Part shown: one piece after another, positions 35,604-44,006 of the stretch
Numbering within the stretch: position 1 is the stretch's first letter
Layout of the letters: every line of letters starts with the position of its first letter
Source of the DNA: Bacillus sp. 491mf
Lineage (GTDB): Bacteria; Bacillota; Bacilli; Bacillales; Bacillaceae_G
Assembly: GCF_900112415.1 (NCBI RefSeq)
Contig: NZ_FOLV01000024.1
Coordinates: forward strand, 1 to 54,034
Direction: 5' to 3'
Length of the DNA stretch: 54,034 nt
The notes under the pieces: generated by a model
The model's database searches: none
What the model was told of the DNA's origin: nothing
What the model saw: the letters and a program-made list of their open reading frames with translations, nothing else
Made by a program: the position numbers and the translations under genes

Positions 35604-36302
35604 ATGAAGCGTATTTCAATTTTAATAGCTGATGATGAGGTGGAAATTGCTGAATTAATTGGGATACATTTAGAAAAAGAAGGTTATCATGTTGTGAAAG
35701 CTACTGATGGAGAAGAAGCAGTTCGTATCATTCAATCACAACCAATCGATCTAGTTGTTTTAGATATTATGATGCCCAAAATGGACGGTTATGAAGTAAC
35801 ACGACAAATTCGTATGAAACATCATATGCCTATCATTTTCTTAAGTGCGAAAACATCTGATTTTGATAAGGTGACAGGTCTTGTACTAGGCGCGGATGAT
35901 TATATGACGAAGCCTTTCACACCAATTGAATTAGTTGCGCGTGTAAATGCACAACTACGCCGATTTCTTATGTTAAATCAGCCGAAAGTAGAGGAGAATA
36001 AATCTGTTTTAGAAGTAGGTGGAGTTATTATTGATCCAGAGCAACGAACGGTAAATGTATACGGAGAGCAAATTGAATTAACCCCAAAAGAGTTTGATAT
36101 TTTATATTTATTAGCTAGTCATCCGAAGAAAGTATATAGTGTTGAAAATATCTTTCAGCAAGTATGGGCAGATGATTATTACGAAGGTGGAAATACAGTT
36201 ATGGTACATATTCGTACTTTACGAAAAAAACTTGGGGAGGATAAAAGGAAGAATAAGTTAATAAAAACGATATGGGGGGTAGGCTATACTTTCAATGGCT
36301 AA
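35604..36302 (+). CDS. OmpR/PhoB-type response regulator, VanR-like
   Basis: This 232-aa protein has a receiver domain with acidic D10-D11, phosphorylation site D54 (VVLDIMMP) and conserved Lys in DDYMTKPF; the C-terminal winged helix runs from about residue 130 (LTPKEFDILYLLASHP, GNTVMVHIRTLRKKLG). It overlaps the kinase gene by 8 bases. The order regulator-kinase-VanY matches van-like cell-wall systems, though resistance enzymes VanH/A/X are absent. Its likely targets are the carboxypeptidase gene or cell-wall stress genes. Confidence 0.9.
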   Translation: MKRISILIADDEVEIAELIGIHLEKEGYHVVKATDGEEAVRIIQSQPIDLVVLDIMMPKMDGYEVTRQIRMKHHMPIIFLSAKTSDFDKVTGLVLGADDYMTKPFTPIELVARVNAQLRRFLMLNQPKVEENKSVLEVGGVIIDPEQRTVNVYGEQIELTPKEFDILYLLASHPKKVYSVENIFQQVWADDYYEGGNTVMVHIRTLRKKLGEDKRKNKLIKTIWGVGYTFNG

Positions 36303-37401
36303 AATGATGAGAAGCTTTCGTTTTAAAATGATCGCCTTGTTTATGTTAAGTATGGTATTAGCAGCTGGCGTAACATATATGATTTATAAAGGATTACAGT
36401 TCTATTATAAAACGATGGTGCGCTATGAAGATCCTCTAGCTCAATTTAGGTCAATAGTAAGAGAGTTTGGAGATATTAATTTCTTTTTGATTTTCTTTAT
36501 CCCATTATCTATTTTATTCTTTTTCTTTTTAACAAAACCATACTTAAAGTATTTTAATGAAATTTCTAACGGAATTCATTATCTCGCTAACGGTGATTTT
36601 ACAAATAAAGTTCATATTTCATCAAATGATGAATTCGGAAATATTGCGCGTGAGATTAACTTAGCGAGCGAAAAGTTAAAAGAAGCGGTTGAAAGAGGAG
36701 ACTTTGCGGAAAGTAGTAAAGATCAGCTAGTTGTTAACTTAGCTCATGATTTAAGAACGCCATTAACATCTATTTTAGGTTATCTAGATTTAATTCTTAA
36801 AGATGAAAATTTGACAAAGGAACAGATTAAACATTTTTCTACGATTGCATTTACGAAATCGCAACGACTTGAAAGTTTAATTGATGAGTTATTTGAAATT
36901 ACGCGAATGAATTATGGCATACTAAAGTTAGAAAAAAAAACAATTGATATAAGTGAGTTACTTCTACAGTTAGATGAGGAATTATATCCGTTATTAGAGA
37001 AGCGAAATTTAGAAGCTAGATTGAATGTTGATTCGCATTTACTTATTAATGGTGACGGAAAATCGTTAGCTAGAGTATTTGAAAACCTTTTAACGAATGC
37101 TATTCGCTACGGATATGATGGGCAATTTGTTGATATGAATGGATATATTGATAATGGAGAAGTTGTCGTACAAATTATTAATTACGGAGATAGCATTCCA
37201 GAAGAAGATTTGCCATATCTTTTTGATATGTTTTATACAGGTGATAAAGCTAGAACGGAGCAACAAGACGGTACAGGCCTTGGTTTATTTATTGCAAAAA
37301 ATATTGTGGAACAGCATAATGGGACGATCTCTGCTGAAAGTAATGTAATAAGAACAATATTTGAAGTGAGATTGCCAAAAGAAGATAGCTCGAGAATTTA
37401 A
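36295..37401 (+). CDS. Sensor histidine kinase, VanS-like
   Basis: This 368-aa membrane kinase has transmembrane helices at about 10-32 and 61-81 with a short extracellular loop, a HAMP linker (about 82-135), a HisKA dimer helix with H151 in NLAHDLRTPLTS, and an ATPase domain with the N box NLLTNAIRYG and G box DGTGLGLFIAKN. The small external loop suggests sensing within the membrane or with a partner. ATG 36295 or the nearby ATG 36304 could start it; both overlap the end of the regulator gene. Confidence 0.9.
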   Translation: MAKMMRSFRFKMIALFMLSMVLAAGVTYMIYKGLQFYYKTMVRYEDPLAQFRSIVREFGDINFFLIFFIPLSILFFFFLTKPYLKYFNEISNGIHYLANGDFTNKVHISSNDEFGNIAREINLASEKLKEAVERGDFAESSKDQLVVNLAHDLRTPLTSILGYLDLILKDENLTKEQIKHFSTIAFTKSQRLESLIDELFEITRMNYGILKLEKKTIDISELLLQLDEELYPLLEKRNLEARLNVDSHLLINGDGKSLARVFENLLTNAIRYGYDGQFVDMNGYIDNGEVVVQIINYGDSIPEEDLPYLFDMFYTGDKARTEQQDGTGLGLFIAKNIVEQHNGTISAESNVIRTIFEVRLPKEDSSRI

Positions 37402-37483
37402 TAAAAATTTTAAGTTTACCCCACTTTTTATTTTAATAGTTTTTTCTATCCTATACGTATGTTAGATAAAGGAGGAACTAAGA

Positions 37484-38344
37484 ATGAAGAAGTGGGTATT
37501 TATTTCTCTTTTTATATTGTGCACAGTATGTGTTGGGATTTATATAGCACCGTTATTTCAAAAGGGGATAGATGTTAAAATCGTAGAAAAAGATGATAAA
37601 GTAAATACTGTGAATACTGAAAAGAAAGAGATTACAAAGGAACAAATTCATAAAGGGGATTTATTACTAGTTAATAAAGATTACCCTATTAAGAAAGATA
37701 GTATAAGGTCTGATATTATAAATGTATTTCAAAATGCTGAATTAGTAAGAGGGTATGTGATATTTGATAGAAACCTTCGCTTATCAATGGATATTGTGAA
37801 AAAATTTTTGAAGATTGTAGATGCAGCGGAAAAAGAAGGAGTACAGCATTTTTTGATGAATAGCGGTTATCGAGATTTTAAAGAACAAAGGAAGCTATAT
37901 GAGAAAATGGGCTCTGATTACGCACTTCCAGCAGGATATAGTGAACATAATTTAGGGTTATCACTTGATGTTGGGTCTACTCAAATGAAAATGGAGAAAG
38001 CTCCTGAAGGAAAATGGATTGAGGAAAATGTATGGAAATACGGATTTGTTTTACGCTATCCGAAAAATAAAAGTAATATTACAGGAATTCAATATGAGCC
38101 ATGGCATATACGTTATGTCGGTTTACCTCATAGTGCTGTTATGCAAAAAAATAATTTTACTTTAGAGGAATATTTGGATTTCTTAAAAGAGAAAAAAGAA
38201 ATTTCAACGTATATTGAAGGTGAAAAATATACGATTTCTTATTATAAAGTTTCAGAGAATATTAACGTGAATGTTCCAGTGAATAAGCATTACGAGATTT
38301 CAGGGGACAATATAGGAGGAGTTATTGTGACTGTTATGATGTAG
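37484..38344 (+). CDS. D-alanyl-D-alanine carboxypeptidase, VanY family
   Basis: This 286-aa protein has an N-terminal hydrophobic anchor (about 5-24) and a VanY zinc peptidase domain: SGYRDFKEQ, the zinc motif SEHNLGLSLDVG (SxHxxGxxxD) and EPWHIRYVG with the third ligand and catalytic Glu. It trims the terminal D-Ala of peptidoglycan pentapeptide outside the membrane. ATG 37484 follows AAAGGAGG; an 82-base gap after the kinase may hold a separate promoter. A C-terminal extension of about 60 residues follows the catalytic part. Confidence 0.9.
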   Translation: MKKWVFISLFILCTVCVGIYIAPLFQKGIDVKIVEKDDKVNTVNTEKKEITKEQIHKGDLLLVNKDYPIKKDSIRSDIINVFQNAELVRGYVIFDRNLRLSMDIVKKFLKIVDAAEKEGVQHFLMNSGYRDFKEQRKLYEKMGSDYALPAGYSEHNLGLSLDVGSTQMKMEKAPEGKWIEENVWKYGFVLRYPKNKSNITGIQYEPWHIRYVGLPHSAVMQKNNFTLEEYLDFLKEKKEISTYIEGEKYTISYYKVSENINVNVPVNKHYEISGDNIGGVIVTVMM

Positions 38345-38428
38345 ATTTAAAAGAAAATTATACCGTTTATAAAAAAGATAAACCGAATTGCTACTAACTT
38401 CTTTTTTTTCTTATTAGGGGTCACCTTA

Positions 38429-38523
38429 CATGCCCATCAACTTAAGATTTTGAAATACCCCAAAACGAAAATTTTGTGTAGTATGCTTTGAGGTAACTCG
38501 TTCTTTTTAGCTTGATAGCGATG
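38429..38523. repeat. IS231-type MITE, unit A
   Basis: Exact IS231 end CATGCCCATCAACTTAAG (38429-38446) on the left and TTAGCTTGATAGCGATG (38507-38523) on the right enclose a non-coding interior with ACCCCAAAACGAAAA. GGGGTCAC lies outside the left end. It touches the Tn3-type end that begins at 38528 and is the mirror image of unit B at 40010-40128. Confidence 0.75.
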
Positions 38524-38527
38524 GGGT

Positions 38528-38565
38528 GGGGTAACGCCAGCATTTTGGAAAAAACCCACGCTAAG
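38528..38565 (+). mobile_element. Tn3-family terminal inverted repeat, left, Tn4430-like
   Basis: The 38-bp sequence starts GGGGTAACGCCAGCATTTTG and ends CCCACGCTAAG, closely matching the Tn4430 terminal repeat. It points inward to the right. The best mate is the inverted copy at 45220-45257, with about 34 of 38 positions the same by eye. Confidence 0.75.
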
Positions 38566-38707
38566 AGTATGCAAGATTTTATACAGTTTTTCGGCTAATC
38601 CAGTAACAAACGGGAACCCTGAAACCCGCGCCAGGATAGGGATGTATAAAAAATGAATAGAGTCATAGAAAAAGAAAAATGCGGATTCTTTGTGAAAGTA
38701 GAGATCA

Positions 38708-38757
38708 TCCTTTTTCCTTGCTACCAATAATGAGACGTTATGTTAACCTGACATGAA
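38708..38757 (+). repeat. Terminator/promoter block, copy A
   Basis: CCTTTTTCCTTGCTACCAAT leads into ATGAGACGTTATGTTAACC. A second copy at 39227-39276 lies before the YbaK gene. Each copy follows a GGAT...ATCC hairpin with a T tail, so each gene appears to have arrived with its own upstream terminator and promoter. Confidence 0.6.
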
Positions 38758-38827
38758 TATCCTTTTAATCCAAAATTTTACAAAATCACCCTTACTGATG
38801 GTACAATTAAAGTCATGGAGGGATATT

Positions 38828-39181
38828 ATGGGGATTTATTATGTATCACTGTTTCTTATATTCGGCACTGCAATATTCTTATTTTTCTTGTCTAGTTCAT
38901 CAAAAATTAAGGCTAAAAACCTATCATTGATAATGGTTTGTTTAGGAATAAATCTACTCATAAGTCCAGTGGCTTTTTTTATAGGCGGGATAGCTGATTA
39001 TGCAGGTGTGGTGTCTAATTATGGAGCTTATGTTGCGGGCGATTCGGCAACAGCTCCTCCTCTAGTTAGTCATGTACTTTATTTTTTAGGAGGATTTCTC
39101 TTCATTCAGGGAATACCGCTCCTCATACTACTTTTAGCTGTTTGGAAGTTTACAAGAGCAAAGAAAACAAAACGAGTATAG
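38828..39181 (+). CDS. Small membrane protein of unknown function
   Basis: This 117-aa protein has three hydrophobic segments (about residues 2-22, 32-55 and 85-108) and a basic C-terminus ending RAKKTKRV. The loop YGAYVAGDSATAPPLVSH lies between helices 2 and 3. ATG 38828 follows GGAGGG. It sits inside Tn3-type ends with a YbaK gene. I do not recognise the family and infer no function. Confidence 0.7.
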   Translation: MGIYYVSLFLIFGTAIFLFFLSSSSKIKAKNLSLIMVCLGINLLISPVAFFIGGIADYAGVVSNYGAYVAGDSATAPPLVSHVLYFLGGFLFIQGIPLLILLLAVWKFTRAKKTKRV

Positions 39182-39226
39182 AAGCACATAACAAATAAGT
39201 GGATGCCTTTTTAGAGGAGGGATCCG

Positions 39227-39276
39227 CTTTTTTCTTACTATCAATAATGTTGCGTTATGTTAACCGTTCATGTATA
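39227..39276 (+). repeat. Terminator/promoter block, copy B
   Basis: CTTTTTTCTTACTATCAATA leads into ATGTTGCGTTATGTTAACC, matching copy A at most positions. The hairpin GTGGAT/ATCCGC lies just before it at 39199-39235. Confidence 0.6.
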
Positions 39277-39374
39277 CAGTATGCATGTGAAAAGGGTTGT
39301 TAGCTAACAATATTGATTTTCTTGCTAAACCAAAGGAGACGCATGTTAATATTTACCTTATAGGAGGGATAAAA

Positions 39375-39821
39375 ATGAGGAAATTACAAGAGATTCTGGA
39401 GAAAAGTAAATTCTTATTTGAACTAATCCCAAATGATAAACCTATCCTTTCAGTACAAGATGGTGCGGATTATTTTGGGATTGAAGTCGGACAAACAGCT
39501 CCTTCATTGATACTAAAAACAGATAAAGGATTCTTTGCTTTAGTCATATCTGGAAGTCGTGGAAAAGTTAATTTTGAGGAAATAGCTGATATTTTAGGTT
39601 GTAATAAAGTAAAATTAGCATCTCCAAAGGAAGTCCAGAAAGTTACAGGATTTGAAGTAGGAAGTGTATCTATGGTTGGTCTTGATTTACCTTGTGTGAT
39701 AGATAAACGACTTTTCCATTATGATTTTATTTACGGGGGTATTGGTCAATCAACCTTTACATTAAAAATTGAGCCGGAAGCCTTAAATGAATTAAATCAA
39801 GTCATAGCAATATTCGACTAA
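39375..39821 (+). CDS. YbaK/ProX-type aminoacyl-tRNA deacylase
   Basis: This 148-aa single-domain protein belongs to the YbaK/EbsC/INS superfamily that hydrolyses mischarged aminoacyl-tRNA in trans. Recognisable are TAPSLILKTDKGFFALVISG, KVKLASPKEVQKVTGFEVGS and the glycine-rich YGGIGQSTFTLKIEP, where the family binds the substrate. ATG 39375 follows AGGAGGG; upstream in-frame codons lack a site. It is carried within Tn3-type ends, so it may be mobile cargo. Confidence 0.87.
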   Translation: MRKLQEILEKSKFLFELIPNDKPILSVQDGADYFGIEVGQTAPSLILKTDKGFFALVISGSRGKVNFEEIADILGCNKVKLASPKEVQKVTGFEVGSVSMVGLDLPCVIDKRLFHYDFIYGGIGQSTFTLKIEPEALNELNQVIAIFD

Positions 39822-39900
39822 CAAAAAATACTACTTTTTTTCAACAAACCAGTGCTAATAATAAACCACATGTAATTACTTCCGCTAACGAATTTTACGT

Positions 39901-39937
39901 CAACTAGCCCCTCGCAAGAGTGGCTAGTTGTTTTTAC
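39901..39937 (+). terminator. Terminator of the YbaK gene
   Basis: AACTAGCC pairs with GGCTAGTT; GTTTTTA follows. Confidence 0.8.
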
Positions 39938-39972
39938 AGTAACAAAAATGAAGTTTTATTGTTAGAAAATGT

Positions 39973-40010
39973 CTTAGCGTATAAAATCCGCGTTTTACCG
40001 TCAGTACCCC
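39973..40010 (-). mobile_element. Second Tn3-family terminal repeat, Tn1546-like
   Basis: Read on the minus strand this 38-bp tract starts GGGGTACTGACGGTAAAACG and ends TATACGCTAAG, the length and end pattern of Tn3-family repeats. It points inward to the left, so with 38528-38565 it encloses a 1.48-kb cassette of two genes. The interior of the repeat differs from the left repeat, so the two need not be true mates. Confidence 0.55.
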
Positions 40011-40128
40011 ATCGCTATCAAGCTAAGATTTTAAAGTACCCCCTAAACGAAAACTTTGTGTTTTTTATGGCACCGAAGTTCATTTTTATCGTTTTGGGGC
40101 AACCTGTTCTGTTAGGTTGATGGGCATG
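40010..40128. repeat. IS231-type MITE, unit B
   Basis: CATCGCTATCAAGCTAAG on the left and GTTAGGTTGATGGGCATG (40111-40128) on the right enclose ACCCCCTAAACGAAAAC and TTATCGTTTTGGGGC, so the whole unit is an imperfect palindrome. GTGACCCC lies outside. It mirrors unit A and abuts the outer end of the Tn3-type repeat. Confidence 0.75.
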
Positions 40129-40164
40129 TCGTGTGACCCCTATATAAAAGATTTATTTGAAGTT

Positions 40165-40285
40165 ACAATAAGTGCACCACCTTGTTTGTATTATTGTGGA
40201 AGATATTGGTTCTTGATTCATCAAAGGGAAAATAGCCTAGTTCGTCAATGATAAGAAGATCTGGCCGACTCCAACGTTTAAGATG
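40165..40285 (-). pseudogene. istB: IS21-family IstB fragment
   Basis: On the minus strand a short frame reads WSRPDLLIIDELGYFPFDES, the Walker B region of the IstB ATPase helper of IS21 transposition. The flanking parts are missing, so only about 35 codons remain. It lies just after the MFS gene end. Confidence 0.75.
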
Positions 40286-40313
40286 TAATTTAGAATTTTA
40301 CAATGCAAACATT

Positions 40314-41567
40314 TTAGTCCAATTCACGTAATATAGGTATTTTAAAATAAAGAATAAGTGTAAATATTAATAAAGATAACGCCCCAATAAATATAATGAT
40401 TTGTATATGTATTCCAAGTGAAAGGAGTAATGATGTTAACCCATATGAGATTGGTGTAAGCCCCATAGAAGAAAGTGTTTGAATACTCATTACTCTACCA
40501 GTCATGTCTGAATCTGTTTCAGTTTGAATGAGTGAGACAGCGCATATGGAGGAAACAGTCATTGAAAATCCTAGAAAAATAGCAATAGTAATACTTTGCC
40601 ATGATTCAAAAGAAAAGCTAAACAATAAAAAACAAAGTGCTAGTAGCATTGGTGAATTAAGACTTACAATACCTCTTTTTTTCTTAAGATTCAATATACT
40701 CAAAATGACAGATCCGATGACCATTCCTATAGCTAAACATGATTCAAGTAAGCTAAAATATAAAGTATTACCTTTGAGCACATTTTTAACGAAAATAGGA
40801 AGTCCAATAGTTAATGGACCTGTAAAAAAAAGATTTAAGAATAAAGTTTTTAAAACAAAAGCTTTTAAAACGGGTTTTTTTTGTACATAACTAATGCCTT
40901 CTTTTAAACTTTGAAGAATTGGTTGCTTATTTTCTATATTAGTATTTTTGCTACCAATCTTAATGAATAATACAAAAATACTCCCTAATAATAAAAAGCT
41001 AGCAACTAATCCAAAAATGCCTTTATAGTCAAAATTTACAATAATAATTCCGCTTACCATTGGTCCAAAAATAGAAGTGCATTGGCTAGTAGTCTGAATA
41101 ATTGAATTAGCTCTTGTTAGAGAGTTTTTGGGAACAATTGCAGGAATAATTGAACTCGAAGCTGGCCAAAAAAAAGCATCTAGTACGCCAAAAATTAATG
41201 CAAAAAAGATTAAAGTCCACAAATGTATCTCACCTGTTAACATTAATAAAATGACAAGTGCCCCAACAATTAGTGATTTCGTAAAATCTGAAAAGAACAT
41301 AACTTTGGATTGGCTCACTTTATCAGCCAATACGCCACCTAGCAACATAAGTGCAATCCTAGGAGTGGCACCTGCAATGTAAATGATTCCTAACGAAGAT
41401 TCTAAATTTAACATCTTTACTACATACCAGGCTTCAGCAAAATAAAACATGCTAAAACTTAATCCAGTAAAAAACGTGCCAATCCAAAGTAAGACGAAAG
41501 AGCGTTCTTTTACTAAAGAGGTACCTTTTATCTTAACTTTTGTTTTTTGAAGAACAGATTCACTCAT
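40314..41567 (-). CDS. MFS transporter, MefA/EntS-like efflux
   Basis: This 417-aa protein has about 12 hydrophobic segments. It belongs to the MFS_3 group (macrolide or siderophore exporters): LLWIGTFFTGLSFSMFYFAE, GGVLADKVSQSKVMFFSDF (motif A) and GVLDAFFWPASSSIIPAIVP. ATG 41567 follows AAGGTGAT, and its first codons overlap the stop of the ArsR-like gene by 8 bases, so it is translationally coupled to its regulator. The substrate is unknown. Confidence 0.87.
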   Translation of the reverse strand: MSESVLQKTKVKIKGTSLVKERSFVLLWIGTFFTGLSFSMFYFAEAWYVVKMLNLESSLGIIYIAGATPRIALMLLGGVLADKVSQSKVMFFSDFTKSLIVGALVILLMLTGEIHLWTLIFFALIFGVLDAFFWPASSSIIPAIVPKNSLTRANSIIQTTSQCTSIFGPMVSGIIIVNFDYKGIFGLVASFLLLGSIFVLFIKIGSKNTNIENKQPILQSLKEGISYVQKKPVLKAFVLKTLFLNLFFTGPLTIGLPIFVKNVLKGNTLYFSLLESCLAIGMVIGSVILSILNLKKKRGIVSLNSPMLLALCFLLFSFSFESWQSITIAIFLGFSMTVSSICAVSLIQTETDSDMTGRVMSIQTLSSMGLTPISYGLTSLLLSLGIHIQIIIFIGALSLLIFTLILYFKIPILRELD

Positions 41568-42168
41568 CTTTATCACCTTCCTTAAAATAAGGCTCGTCTA
41601 CTTGGAATCCAACTGTGGCTAAATAAAACCATTCCGCGTCACTATTCTCAATTTCATCAATATCATGGAGTTCTTTTAAAAGATTATGATATTTAGCAAC
41701 CCATTCTTCAAATCGATTTTTTGTTGTGCGAATTTCTATTTGACTTGATATTCTAGCCCATTCTTCTGGCTTTTCAGACTGTGTTAAAAAGGCACTTTCA
41801 GGAGCTTCTAAAGCACGACTCTTTGCTCTCTCTAAGGTTGCAATGGTTAATAACCTACGACTCTCTCCATATTCCGAATGAAAAGGTAATAAGTTATTAG
41901 AGGGGATAAAACTTTTAGCAACCGCTTGATATAGTTTTTGAGTCATATTTCTTTTTTTATTTTCCTCTACTATTTGGACTAAACCATTTTTTTCTAGATC
42001 ACGTAAGTGATAGTGAATTTTCGAACGAGATAAACCAATAATTTGTGACAACTGTTGTCCTGAACGAGGTTCTTCAATCAAAAAAGAAAGAATTTGAACT
42101 CTTAAAGGATCACTTAATGATTTTAATTGTTCATAATCATTTAGAATTAATATATCTTTTTGTGTCAT
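41560..42168 (-). CDS. ArsR-like winged-helix regulator of the MFS pump
   Basis: In this 202-aa protein, residues 8-80 are an ArsR-type winged helix (QLKSLSDPLRVQILSFLIEE, then SQIIGLSRSKIHYHLRDLEK). The C-terminal 120 residues are a helical effector-type region with no visible metal ligands. It is first in a two-gene operon with the pump. A perfect 12-bp palindrome lies about 20 bases before its start, in the leader. Confidence 0.86.
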   Translation of the reverse strand: MTQKDILILNDYEQLKSLSDPLRVQILSFLIEEPRSGQQLSQIIGLSRSKIHYHLRDLEKNGLVQIVEENKKRNMTQKLYQAVAKSFIPSNNLLPFHSEYGESRRLLTIATLERAKSRALEAPESAFLTQSEKPEEWARISSQIEIRTTKNRFEEWVAKYHNLLKELHDIDEIENSDAEWFYLATVGFQVDEPYFKEGDKDE

Positions 42169-42186
42169 TTAACATGTTCCTTTCAT

Positions 42187-42242
42187 CTGACTAGTCAGTT
42201 TTTGTTGACATGAATATAACAGTTTTTTCTGATTATTGTCAA
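42187..42242 (-). promoter_or_regulatory. Promoter and palindromic operator of the ArsR/MFS operon
   Basis: On the minus strand, TTGACA (42237-42242), an 18-base spacer and TATATT form a near-consensus promoter. CTGACTAGTCAG (42187-42198) is a perfect palindrome between promoter and gene, well placed for repression by the ArsR-like product. Confidence 0.7.
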
Positions 42243-42267
42243 TAAAGAAATGAAACATTTTCTAAAA

Positions 42268-43882
42268 AAATAAAAAACCGTTATCCTATTTCTAGAATTA
42301 TAGGAAAGGGTGGCGTTTCTTTATGAATCTTTCGATTCTTGACGAACTTCAACCGATTGCTGAAGAATTACAACGACATATGTCTCCTCATGCTCTAGAA
42401 CACCTAGCCAAAGAAAAAGGATTGGTTCAGCAAAAGAGTAAATATCAAGCACAGGAGTTAGTTGCTTTATGTGTATGGCTTAGTCAACAGGTTGCAAGTA
42501 CATCACTCACACAATTATGTAGCTGTCTTGAAGTATCTACAGGTGTTCTTATCAGTCCTGAAGGACTTAACCAACGATTTAATGCTTCCGCAGTACAGTT
42601 TCTTGAACAAGTGCTAGCTAAACTTCTAACTCAAAGAATTCATTCAACAAAAGAAATAATTCATCAATATACCACGACCTTTAAGCATATTCGGATCCTA
42701 GATTCTACAACATTCCAGCTTCCAGATAAGTTTTCTCCGCATTATCAAGGTTCAGGTGGAAGTAGCCATACGGCAGGAGTTAAAATTCAATTGGAGTATG
42801 ACCTGTTGAGTGGAAAGTTCTTGCACGTTTATGTAGGAGAAGGAAGAGAAAATGATAAAACCTTTGGTTCAACAAGCCTACAAACCATTCGACCAAAAGA
42901 CTTGTATATAAGAGATTTAGGCTATTTCGACTTACATGACTTACAGAATATCCATAATAAAGAAGCTTACTATATCTCACGTTTGAAATTAAATTCTCGA
43001 ATCTATCGTAAGAATGATAAGCCAGAGTATTTTCGAAATGGAACCGTGAAGAAAGGATCACTCTATATTCAGTTAGATATGGAAGAACTCATGGATCAAT
43101 TGCTCCCTGGTCAAACAATAGAGATTTCAGAGGCATACATTGGACAGTGTCAAAAATTACCAGCTCGTGTTATTATTCATCGATTAACAAAGGAACAAAC
43201 AGAGAAGAGGCTGAAGGAACAAGCCAAAAAAGAAAAAAAGAAAGGTATTACCTACAAAGAACGAAGTAAACGGTTGAGTGGAATCAATGTGTATATTACG
43301 AATCTTTCTGTAGAAAATGTCCCAACGGAACATATCCATGACTTGTATTCATTACGCTGGTAAATTGAAATTTTGTTCAAAACATGGAAATCTTTCTTTC
43401 AAATTGACAAGTGCAAGGAAATCAAGAAGGAACGTTTAGAATGCCATTTATATGGGCAACTCATTAGTATTTTACTCTGTTCATCGACGATGTTCAAAAT
43501 GCGTCAGTTACTCTTGGATAAGAAAAAGAAAGAGCTAAGTGAATACAAATCCATCTATATGATAAAGAATTATTATCTATTGTTTTATGAAGGATTACGG
43601 AAGGGCATCCATGAATTATTAAAAGTTTTACTGCGTTTGTTTTATCTTTTAGAGAAAAACGGGAGAAAATCTCACCGGTACAAGAAGAAAACAGTCTTTG
43701 ATATTTTAGGCGTCGTATACGACTTTACTATGTCTCACAATCATGTAGCATAATCAAAAAAATTGAAACCCAATAGGGTTTATTTAGTATGCAAATCTTT
43801 AAAGAAGTTACACTGGACCTTTAGAAAAAAGAAAAAATCTCACCGGAAATTAAACTTATATAAGCTTAGCTTGATGGGCATG
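42268..43882 (+). mobile_element. IS231-family insertion sequence, left end missing
   Basis: The right end GCTTAGCTTGATGGGCATG (43864-43882) is a clear IS231 terminal repeat. The IS231 leader is recognisable from about 42268, but no left terminal repeat is found before it. The flank AGGCGATACCCC after the right end is the complement of GGGGTATCGCCT, a Tn3/Tn4430-like outer end. The transposase has a nonsense mutation (separate entry). Confidence 0.8.
42323..43753 (+). pseudogene. IS231 (IS4 family) transposase with an in-frame TAA
   Basis: The frame codes for a full-length IS231 transposase of 476 codons: MNLSILDELQPIAEELQRH, first Asp in IRILDSTTF, second Asp in YIRDLGYFDL. At codon 347 (43361-43363) TAA replaces the CAA of the conserved YSLRWQIE, within the Y-(2)-R-(3)-E-(6)-K signature. 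The frame then continues unchanged (IEILFKTWK to HNHVA), so the stop separates both Asp residues from the catalytic Glu. A single base change explains it; read-through would restore the protein. Confidence 0.88.
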
Positions 43883-44006
43883 AGGCGATACCCCTAAATA
43901 GAATTTTCACTCAACTATTGATAAAGTTGTTCTTTGGCAGGTTTATCCAAACATATATAGAAATATGAAAAAGTAAATTTTAATCTGACCAAAGGAGATG
44001 AAGAAA

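Noticed and set aside
38528-38565. 5-bp target duplication of the Tn3-type element
   Set aside because: The five bases before 38528 and after 45257 differ, so no duplication is claimed.
38437-38727. 96-codon minus-strand frame at 38.4-38.7 kb
   Set aside because: It runs across the MITE and Tn3-type repeat; the repeat structure explains the openness.
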